Shown piece by piece: positions 31,045 through 37,462 of a stretch of DNA of 37,462 nt. Source of the stretch: Treponema sp. UBA1793 (lineage in GTDB: Bacteria; Spirochaetota; Spirochaetia; Treponematales; Treponemataceae); NCBI GenBank assembly GCA_002314445.1, contig DCFX01000083.1, positions 65,357 to 102,818 on the forward strand, written 5' to 3'. Under the pieces are notes generated by a model. That model searched no databases. It had not been told where the DNA came from and saw nothing but the letters and a program-made list of their open reading frames with translations. The position numbers and the translations under genes are program-made. Positions within the stretch are counted from its first letter, which is position 1; each line of letters begins with the position of its first letter.

Positions 31045-33147
31045 ATGAAAAAAAATTCTACTGATAATCAAAAAACAAAGAATATCTTTGATGAATACAG
31101 GACAGGAGTTGTCGTTCCCCTGGGTGCCCTCTATTCACAAAATCATACTGCAATCGGAGAATTTCCCGCACTTGCAGAATTGGCTGAGTTCTGCAGAAAA
31201 GCAGGACTCTCAATTATCCAGCTTCTTCCTGTTAATGATACGGGAACACAAACATCGCCGTACAGCGGCTTGTCAGCATTTGCGTTACATCCTGTCTACA
31301 TTTCGCTGGCCGATCTTCCTGAGTTTTCAAAGGCCTATGCATCTGATGCGTCATTCGCCGGAACGTATGACAATTTTATTAAAAAAAATTCGTATAAAAA
31401 CCGTTATGATTATGATGCGGTATTGAATGCAAAGACGCATATGCTGCGCACGTTGTATGCATCGACTGAGACTGCCGAATCAGGAAAACCATCTGACGAA
31501 CTTTCTGTCTGGATAAAAGAAAATCAATGGATCATTCCGTATGCTGTGTATAAAAATCTGAAATGGAAATACATGCAGTCTTCATGGAAATCGTGGCAGA
31601 AAGAAGACAGGTCTGTGAATGAAGATGAAATCATTTCGCGGTGGAACAAGGCAGCTGATAAAACAGAGCACTTGTTCTATGCATGGACTCAGATGCGTGC
31701 AGCGCAGCAGTTCGCAGCAGCAGCGGACAAAGTACGCAGCGAGGGAATTATTCTCAAAGGCGATATGCCCATCCTCATGAATGAAGATTCGTGCGATGCA
31801 TGGGCTCAGCCTGAAATCTTTAATCAGTCCCTGCGTGCGGGAGCGCCCGTCGACGGAGAAAATGCAAAGGGGCAGAACTGGGGATTCCCGACATATAATT
31901 GGCAATACCTCAAATCGACTGATTATGCATGGTGGAAAGAAAGGCTGGCGTCAGCGGCCCGGTATTACGGTGCATACCGGCTTGACCACATCCTCGGCTT
32001 TTTCCGCATATGGGCGGTACCGGAACGGGACACGACAGCGGTTCTAGGTCATGCAGAACCATGCTGCCCGATTACACGGGAAGAACTTCATAATGCCGGA
32101 TTCGACGATGGCCGCATCACATGGCTGTCACAGCCGCATGTACAGACAGGAATTGTCCAGGACATTACATGGAATTACGACAGCGCGCATAAAATACTTG
32201 AAACCTGCATGACGCAGATTCCGAACGAAGAAATGTGGCGCTTTAATAAAAATATTAAAGGCGATAAAGATATTTACAGACTGGATTTCGGCACACTGTG
32301 CAGTGAAGACTCCGCAAACCGGATAAAGGAACGGCTTGCGGAGCAGTGGTTTAACAGGTGCCTTATCGAAATTGAAGAAAATAAATTTGTTCCCGTCTGG
32401 ACGTATACATCTTCGTCTTCATGGCAGACGCTCAGCGGAGATGAAAAAAGCAGGATGCAGAATATATTCTCCGCCGAAAAAAAAACAGAAGAAAAACTAT
32501 GGCAGGAACAGGCATCGGATATTCTCGGTGCGCTTACAGGTTCCGTCGATATGGTGGCGTGCGGGGAAGATCTCGGTGTGACGCTTGACTGCCTTCCTTC
32601 TGTCATGAAAGCAGATACTATTCTTTCTCTGCGTGTCGTTCGATGGTCCCGGGAATGGAACAAGGACGGGCAGCCGTATATTCCGTTTGCCAGCTATCCG
32701 CAGCTTTCTGTCACCACGACATCTGTTCATGATTCGCCGACAATCCGTGAATGGTGGGAAGAGGATCCATACGCATCGGAACTTTTTGTAAAAACAAATC
32801 CGTCTGCATTCGGCATCCGTCCCGATGCAAATCAATCACAGCTCTTTGAGTCAAAAGAAGCCGGAGAGTATAAGCCATTCACACCAGAAACAGCAAAGTG
32901 CATACTTACCGCGACCGCGGAATCCGGAAGCTTATGGTGTATTCATCCGCTGCAGGATTTTCTTTACATGAACAAAACATACTGGCTGGAAAAAGCGGCC
33001 GACGAGAGAATCAATGTACCGGGAAGTGTTAACGCATTTAACTGGACATACCGAATACCAGCGGCCATAGAACAGATAGAAAAAGACGAAGAGCTCATCG
33101 GGAAAATCAAATCCATAACAGATAAACATATCGGGGTGAAAAAATGA
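31045..33147 (+). CDS. malQ: 4-alpha-glucanotransferase (GH77)
   Basis: The protein has 700 residues. GH77 features: VVVPLGALYSQNHTAIGEFPAL at the N-terminus, LLPVNDTGTQTSPYSGLSAFALHP, nucleophile D314 in RLDHILGFFRIW, acid/base E508 in ACGEDLGV and D563 in SVHDSPTIREWW. It disproportionates maltodextrins by moving glucan chains. The MalQ 250s-loop type insert cannot be classified. It overlaps the following GH13 gene by ATGA, so the two are cotranslated, consistent with glycogen or starch-derived oligosaccharide handling. Confidence 0.93.
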   Translation: MKKNSTDNQKTKNIFDEYRTGVVVPLGALYSQNHTAIGEFPALAELAEFCRKAGLSIIQLLPVNDTGTQTSPYSGLSAFALHPVYISLADLPEFSKAYASDASFAGTYDNFIKKNSYKNRYDYDAVLNAKTHMLRTLYASTETAESGKPSDELSVWIKENQWIIPYAVYKNLKWKYMQSSWKSWQKEDRSVNEDEIISRWNKAADKTEHLFYAWTQMRAAQQFAAAADKVRSEGIILKGDMPILMNEDSCDAWAQPEIFNQSLRAGAPVDGENAKGQNWGFPTYNWQYLKSTDYAWWKERLASAARYYGAYRLDHILGFFRIWAVPERDTTAVLGHAEPCCPITREELHNAGFDDGRITWLSQPHVQTGIVQDITWNYDSAHKILETCMTQIPNEEMWRFNKNIKGDKDIYRLDFGTLCSEDSANRIKERLAEQWFNRCLIEIEENKFVPVWTYTSSSSWQTLSGDEKSRMQNIFSAEKKTEEKLWQEQASDILGALTGSVDMVACGEDLGVTLDCLPSVMKADTILSLRVVRWSREWNKDGQPYIPFASYPQLSVTTTSVHDSPTIREWWEEDPYASELFVKTNPSAFGIRPDANQSQLFESKEAGEYKPFTPETAKCILTATAESGSLWCIHPLQDFLYMNKTYWLEKAADERINVPGSVNAFNWTYRIPAAIEQIEKDEELIGKIKSITDKHIGVKK

Positions 33148-36100
33148 AAATTTCCTGCAATGAATTCCATGTAAGCAGAAAGGTCAGAGAACTCTGTAAT
33201 TTCGACAAAGCGATGTATGCCTCAACAGGCAACGTAATCCTTGCAGACATGAAAAATGTAAGGGCTTTCGCAGAAAAACTTAATGCATTGTTCGATAAAC
33301 GAAACGAACATGAAAAGCGGATTTCTGCCGGGCAGCTGAACGCGATGGGACTCATTGATGAAATATTCCATTATGTATGTATGCTTTACCGCAGAGAGAA
33401 AGCCTCAGAGGCTTTCTCCGGTGCGCTTGATATGCTTGACGAGACGTACGGAAAAGAAAATATTAATAAACTGCTGCTGTCGTTCATGTCGTACTTTCCG
33501 CCGACTGCAGTGTATCAGGGAAACATTTCCGCGGAAGAGTATCTGAACGAAACGGCGTTTGATACGGGTACTGAAAAGACACGGACAAACAGGGAGCAGA
33601 CATTCGAAGAACTTACACTGCTTCATCTTGCAAACGAAAATCCCGCATTCAGGCAGTTCGCCGTTTTGTTCAACGACTCAGAACTTTCATTCGATCCCCT
33701 TTACGAAAAAAGCTGGGCGGATATGCAGAAGTATTTTAAAACACTTCCTGCGTTCGGGCCGTTCAATCACGATCTTATTTCCATGCTGCGTGAACCGGTT
33801 GTATTCAGTCCTGAAAGCCTGAAAGGTCAGCTTGATTATATCCGCCTTCACTGGTCGGCAATACTCGGCGAATGGCTTAAACGGCTGCTGGCCGGAATAG
33901 ATACAATCAGCGAAGAAGAGAAAGCCGCATGGCAGCCAATGACAGGCGGCGGCCCCGACATGGCTCCGTACAGCTACGAAAACCTTATGAAGGAATATGA
34001 ACGGTTCAGCACAGACAGCGACTGGATGCCGAAAGTCGTGCTCATAGCAAAAACAATACTCGTATGGCTGGACCAGCTCTCAAAGAAATACAAACAGGAA
34101 ATCAGACGGCTGGACCAGATTCCAGACGAAGAACTTGATACGCTGCGGGACGAAGGTTTTACGGGCGTATGGCTGATCGGATTATGGGAAAGGAGCTATG
34201 CGAGCAGGCGCATCAAACAGATATGCGGAAATCCTGAAGCAGCCGCAAGCGCATACAGCCTGTACGACTATGAAATTGCGGGAAATATAGGCGGATGGGA
34301 CGCACTGGAAAAGCTGCGTACAAAGCTCTGGCAGAGAGGTATCCGTCTTGCGTCCGACATGGTGCCGAATCATACCGGCATGGATGCAAAATGGATTGTC
34401 GAAAAACCGGATTTGTTTATTCAACGCAGGGACTGTCCGTTTCCGCAGTATTCATTCAACGGGGAGAACCTCTCCCCTGACAGCAGAGTCAGTGTATACC
34501 TTGAAGACCATTACTATAACAAAACAGACTGCGCAATAGTCTTCAAACGGGTTGACAATCAGACAGGGGATGTCCGCTACATTTATCACGGCAACGACGG
34601 AACGGGAATGCCATGGAACGACACCGCACAGATAGATTTTCTCAATCCGGAAGCGAGGGAAGAAGTCATACAGGAAATTATTAAAGTTGCAAGAAATTTC
34701 CCGATTATCCGTTTTGATGCGGCGATGGTGCTCGCAAAAAAACACATAAGACGTTTGTGGTATCCGGAACCAGGACAGGGCGGAGATATTGCGACTCGCA
34801 GCGAGACGGGGCTTTCCACAAAGCAGTTCAACGATGCAATTCCGAACGAATTCTGGAGGGAAGTTGTCGACCGTATTGCAAAGGAAGTACCCGATACGCT
34901 TCTTCTGGCTGAGGCTTTCTGGATGATGGAAGGATACTTTGTACGCACGCTCGGAATGCACCGCGTTTACAATAGCGCATTCATGAACATGCTGAAGAAA
35001 GAAGAAAACGAAAAATACCGCGACACAGTAAAGAACACAATCAAGTTCGATCCGCAGGTTCTGAAAAGATTCGTAAACTTTATGAATAATCCTGATGAGG
35101 AAACGGCGGTAGCCCAATTCGGCAAAGGTGACAAATACTTCGGCGTATGCACGCTTCTGGTAACAATGCCCGGGCTTCCGATGTTCGGTCACGGACAAAT
35201 CGAAGGGTTTGAAGAAAAATACGGCATGGAATACACAAAAGCATATCGTGATGAACTGCCGGATCAGGAACTTGTCGCACGCCACAGGCACGAGATTTTC
35301 CCGCTTATGAAAAAAAGATATCTGTTTGCGCAAGTCGAAAATTTTCTTTTTTACGACGTATGGGATAACGGACAGATAAATGAAAATATTTTTGCATATT
35401 CGAATACCGCAGGCAGTGAAAGCACCGTCGTATTCTACAATAATAAATATGAGCGCGCTGCAGGCTGGATAAAGCAGTCATGCGAATATGCAGTAAAGAC
35501 AGGAAGCAGCGAGGATGCTATACAGCTGCGCACACGCAGTATAGCAGAAGGACTGAATCTTACTTCCGAAGACGATAAATACTGTATTTTCAGGGAACAG
35601 CGTTCCGATCTCTGGTTTATCCGCTCTAGTTCCGATATTTGCGAACACGGTATGTATATTTCGCTCAATGCTTTTGAAGCGCAGGTATACATGGATATTC
35701 ATCAGGCAGCAGACACGCCCGACCACCGCTGGAAAATTCTCTGTGAGACTCTTGCAGGACGCGGATGTGAAGATCTGGAAATTGAGTGGGAAGAAGTAAA
35801 ATACAGAGGGCTGTATAAAGCTCTTGAAACATTTGCACTTGGAATCCTGCCGGATATAGATGCTGTACTTCATCCTGTACTGCCCGGAAAAAGCAGGACA
35901 GAAACTGTTTCTAAACAGGTAAAGATGCTGCTCAAAAAAGCGGAACCAGCGGCAATTGCATTTTATGCGACAGCAGCAGGTTTTGCAAAAGACGATAACA
36001 TCAAACTCGAAGCCCCAAAAAAACAGTTTACAGCGTTCTGTAAAATATTCACGCGGATAGCAGAACTGTATACGGGCAGAAAAAATGTAAAAGCACCGGA

Positions 36101-37115
36101 TACTGAATACGAATCTCTCCGCAAAGCAAAAAATGCAGATTCGTTCATCAGCACAATAATGTCCGTCGAGAAAAATGCAGCGCTTACGCTTTCATGTTAT
36201 GCCGCAGTTTCTTCTTTAGCGGTAAAAGGATGTGCAAAAAAATATTCGCTTGCACGGAAATTTACAGAGTATGCAAAGAGCATCGGTATTTCAGATACAA
36301 CAATTTGTAACCCGCTTGAACGGATGTTCACCCTTGCGCCGGCAACGATCGTCACGTCTTTCAAAAATATTAAGAATACCGCATACAAAACTGCATCGAT
36401 CTTCGTAGAAAAAGAAGACTCACAATTACTTACTGGAAATAATTTATTTAATGGTATACAATGGTTTAATAAGGAATTGTCAGACAGCAGTCTGGCTTAT
36501 TTCACCGCACTCATGCTGCTCCAAACAAAGAGTGCACAGGAAGCTGATGTGCTCAGGCTGTATCTCCTTCTTGCAGATGCAAAACTAAAAGCATCATATA
36601 AGTGTAAACAGTTTGTCAGACTTTTTGCACCTGAAAAAAGCATCAAAGCTGAAACTTCTCCAAAGAAGGGAAAGGCTTTAAAAATATTATCCGCCGGTTC
36701 GTCTGGCGGAAAAAGCAAGGAGATGACTATGGCACCGACCACAGAAAAGAAACCAGCAGCAAAAAAAACTACTGCTAAAAGTGCAGCAGAGAAAAAAGAT
36801 ACTGCTAAAAAAGTGACCCCGAAAACGACAATAAAAGAAGCCGGCGAAAAGAAAGCCGCTGTTAAAAAAACTGTCGCAAAAACTGCTGAAAAGAAAACAA
36901 CAGAAAAAAAAGCTGCGGTAAAGAAACCGGCTGTAAAAAAGGCAGTTGTAAAAAAAACAACCGCTAAAGCTGTCGTAAAAAAACCGGCTGCCAAAGCAGG
37001 TGAAAAGAAACCTGCGGCAAAGAAACCAGCTGTAAAAAAGGCCGCCGCAAAAACTGCTGAAAAGAAGACACCTGCAAAAAAAACAGTTGCAAAAAAAACA
37101 ACAACAAAGAAATAA
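33144..37115 (+). CDS. GH13 alpha-amylase-family protein with H1-like tail
   Basis: A 1323-residue protein, much longer than usual amylases. Residues 1-300 are helical with no recognised domain. A GH13 barrel (about 330-700) has DMVPNHTG (region I), D525 in IRFDAAM (nucleophile), E590 in LLLAEAFW (acid/base) and D651 in FMNNPDEE, where region IV usually reads NHD. Residues 800-1190 are mostly helical. Residues 1196-1323 are nearly all Lys, Ala, Pro, Thr and Val in AAKKP-type repeats like histone H1. No signal peptide is seen, so it is cytoplasmic and probably works on glycogen with MalQ. The tail may be translated separately. Confidence 0.85.
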   Translation: MKISCNEFHVSRKVRELCNFDKAMYASTGNVILADMKNVRAFAEKLNALFDKRNEHEKRISAGQLNAMGLIDEIFHYVCMLYRREKASEAFSGALDMLDETYGKENINKLLLSFMSYFPPTAVYQGNISAEEYLNETAFDTGTEKTRTNREQTFEELTLLHLANENPAFRQFAVLFNDSELSFDPLYEKSWADMQKYFKTLPAFGPFNHDLISMLREPVVFSPESLKGQLDYIRLHWSAILGEWLKRLLAGIDTISEEEKAAWQPMTGGGPDMAPYSYENLMKEYERFSTDSDWMPKVVLIAKTILVWLDQLSKKYKQEIRRLDQIPDEELDTLRDEGFTGVWLIGLWERSYASRRIKQICGNPEAAASAYSLYDYEIAGNIGGWDALEKLRTKLWQRGIRLASDMVPNHTGMDAKWIVEKPDLFIQRRDCPFPQYSFNGENLSPDSRVSVYLEDHYYNKTDCAIVFKRVDNQTGDVRYIYHGNDGTGMPWNDTAQIDFLNPEAREEVIQEIIKVARNFPIIRFDAAMVLAKKHIRRLWYPEPGQGGDIATRSETGLSTKQFNDAIPNEFWREVVDRIAKEVPDTLLLAEAFWMMEGYFVRTLGMHRVYNSAFMNMLKKEENEKYRDTVKNTIKFDPQVLKRFVNFMNNPDEETAVAQFGKGDKYFGVCTLLVTMPGLPMFGHGQIEGFEEKYGMEYTKAYRDELPDQELVARHRHEIFPLMKKRYLFAQVENFLFYDVWDNGQINENIFAYSNTAGSESTVVFYNNKYERAAGWIKQSCEYAVKTGSSEDAIQLRTRSIAEGLNLTSEDDKYCIFREQRSDLWFIRSSSDICEHGMYISLNAFEAQVYMDIHQAADTPDHRWKILCETLAGRGCEDLEIEWEEVKYRGLYKALETFALGILPDIDAVLHPVLPGKSRTETVSKQVKMLLKKAEPAAIAFYATAAGFAKDDNIKLEAPKKQFTAFCKIFTRIAELYTGRKNVKAPDTEYESLRKAKNADSFISTIMSVEKNAALTLSCYAAVSSLAVKGCAKKYSLARKFTEYAKSIGISDTTICNPLERMFTLAPATIVTSFKNIKNTAYKTASIFVEKEDSQLLTGNNLFNGIQWFNKELSDSSLAYFTALMLLQTKSAQEADVLRLYLLLADAKLKASYKCKQFVRLFAPEKSIKAETSPKKGKALKILSAGSSGGKSKEMTMAPTTEKKPAAKKTTAKSAAEKKDTAKKVTPKTTIKEAGEKKAAVKKTVAKTAEKKTTEKKAAVKKPAVKKAVVKKTTAKAVVKKPAAKAGEKKPAAKKPAVKKAAAKTAEKKTPAKKTVAKKTTTKK
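36729..37115 (+). CDS. Possible nested histone-H1-like protein
   Basis: An in-frame ATG at 36729 follows an ideal AAGGAG (36717-36722) with a 6-base spacer, inside the 3' end of the GH13 gene. It would give a 128-residue protein starting MAPTTEKKPAAKKTTAKS and continuing in Lys/Ala/Pro repeats, like bacterial H1-type nucleoid proteins (AlgP, HctB, BpH1 class). A hairpin (36691-36695/36705-36709) precedes it. No clear internal promoter was found, so it would be translated from the malQ-GH13 mRNA. It may instead be only a tail of the GH13 protein. Confidence 0.5.
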   Translation: MAPTTEKKPAAKKTTAKSAAEKKDTAKKVTPKTTIKEAGEKKAAVKKTVAKTAEKKTTEKKAAVKKPAVKKAVVKKTTAKAVVKKPAAKAGEKKPAAKKPAVKKAAAKTAEKKTPAKKTVAKKTTTKK

Positions 37116-37127
37116 TTCTATATAAAT

Positions 37128-37157
37128 AAAAAGCGGTGAATATAATCACCGCTTTTT
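37128..37157. terminator. Bidirectional intrinsic terminator
   Basis: AAAAAGCGGTGA (37128-37139) and TCACCGCTTTTT (37146-37157) form a perfect 12-bp stem with a 6-base loop, with T-runs on both strands. It ends the malQ-GH13 unit and the partial gene that comes from the right. Confidence 0.9.
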
Positions 37158-37177
37158 ATTTATTTTCAAACCTGTCT

Positions 37178-37462
37178 TTACGAATTATTTATGCTGATAA
37201 TTATTTTCCTCAGTTCGCCGGCACTTTTTATTGTTGGTCTGCCGATCGTTACGGGACTAAGAACGGCAGCAATGTTTTCAGGCATTTCCGGAACCTCTCC
37301 GAGTGTATGGCGGATATAATCGGCAGAGAGAGACGGATGATCGCGGGCAATAATCACGACAGAACCGTCATCTTCTTTGACCATCTCTTCGTTTTCCTTT
37401 GCAGCGGCATAGGCCCGGGCCGTATGCCGGTCAGCATACACATGATATTTCACGAATAATTC
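37178..37462 (-). CDS. Unknown protein, 5' end outside the window
   Basis: The frame is open to the window edge; a GTG at 37453 exists, but with only 9 bases beyond it no ribosome-binding site can be judged, so the gene is probably cut by the window. The visible 91-94 residues start around VKYHVYADRHTARAYAAAKE and end RKIIISINNS. They look like a soluble alpha/beta segment, with a strand DGSVVIIARDHPS and a helix AGELRKIII. I do not recognise a family. Confidence 0.5.
   Translation of the reverse strand, partial: ELFVKYHVYADRHTARAYAAAKENEEMVKEDDGSVVIIARDHPSLSADYIRHTLGEVPEMPENIAAVLSPVTIGRPTIKSAGELRKIIISINNS

Noticed and set aside
34452..35333. Minus-strand frame of 293 residues opposite the GH13 barrel
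   Set aside because: It lies antisense to conserved catalytic motifs of the GH13 gene and has no recognisable domain or start signal.
36691..36709. Intrinsic terminator of the GH13 gene
   Set aside because: The 5-bp stem has no T-run and the reading frame passes straight through it.
36497..36994. Minus-strand frame of 165 residues, very rich in Phe, Ala and Val
   Set aside because: It is the antisense of the Lys/Ala repeat coding region; AAA/AAG codons read backwards give Phe and Leu. No ribosome-binding site or family similarity.

Overview
The window looks like chromosomal DNA of a treponeme-type spirochaete (moderate GC, no phage or plasmid genes). This is inferred from gene content: a long MoxR/DUF58/vWA 'Bat' operon laid out as in spirochaetes, relaxed lipoprotein signal peptides, and treponeme-like protein sequences. 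The species cannot be named from the window. I see no tRNA, rRNA, CRISPR array, insertion sequence or prophage.

Layout. 1-900: a palindrome-rich stretch, a DksA/TraR-type zinc-finger protein (-) and infA (+). 900-9916 (-): a MoxR-led operon (MoxR, DUF58, signal-peptide/TM protein, BatA-like vWA, BatB-BatC-like vWA/TPR fusion, BatD-like protein with SH3) followed by an Smr protein and an aldose-1-epimerase-like protein; a J-domain membrane protein lies beyond it. 9995-12557 (+): a PLP aminotransferase and a solute-binding-like lipoprotein. 12675-16098 (-): a compact fatty-acid operon fabD-fabG-fabF-fabZ. 16099-16455: a non-coding stretch with overlapping divergent promoters and a strong terminator whose loop carries CCTCC. 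16456-19584: a dGTPase-like HD protein (+), a remnant of a second MATE gene, an intact MATE transporter (-) and an ACT-domain protein (-). 19646-23235 (-): clpS-clpA-aat, an N-degron recognition set, divergent from a rhomboid protease (+). 24138-27080 (-): rex-serC-serA, with a Rex-operator-like site on the promoter. 27271-29225 (-): a lytic transglycosylase, an unknown protein and a PTS EIIA protein. 29453-30897 (+): an unknown protein coupled to a PflX-like radical-SAM protein. 31045-37115 (+): a GH77 4-alpha-glucanotransferase overlapping a 1323-residue GH13 protein that ends in a histone-H1-like Lys/Ala/Pro tail. A partial gene (-) enters at the right edge.

Most interesting signals: (1) the H1-like tail has its own in-frame ATG behind an ideal AAGGAG ribosome-binding site, so a separate small nucleoid-type protein may be made from inside the GH13 gene; (2) at least five first genes have a -35/-10 promoter with 17-bp spacing whose -10 box ends 6-7 bp before the start codon, implying leaderless mRNAs; (3) clpS and the rhomboid gene are both leaderless and fired by interlocked divergent promoters; (4) Rex probably controls serine synthesis; (5) a candidate small RNA upstream of dgt exposes an anti-Shine-Dalgarno-like loop; (6) a fossil lipoprotein signal is embedded in the BatB-BatC fusion; (7) the 3' end of a lost MATE paralogue persists, differing from the intact gene only by synonymous changes.
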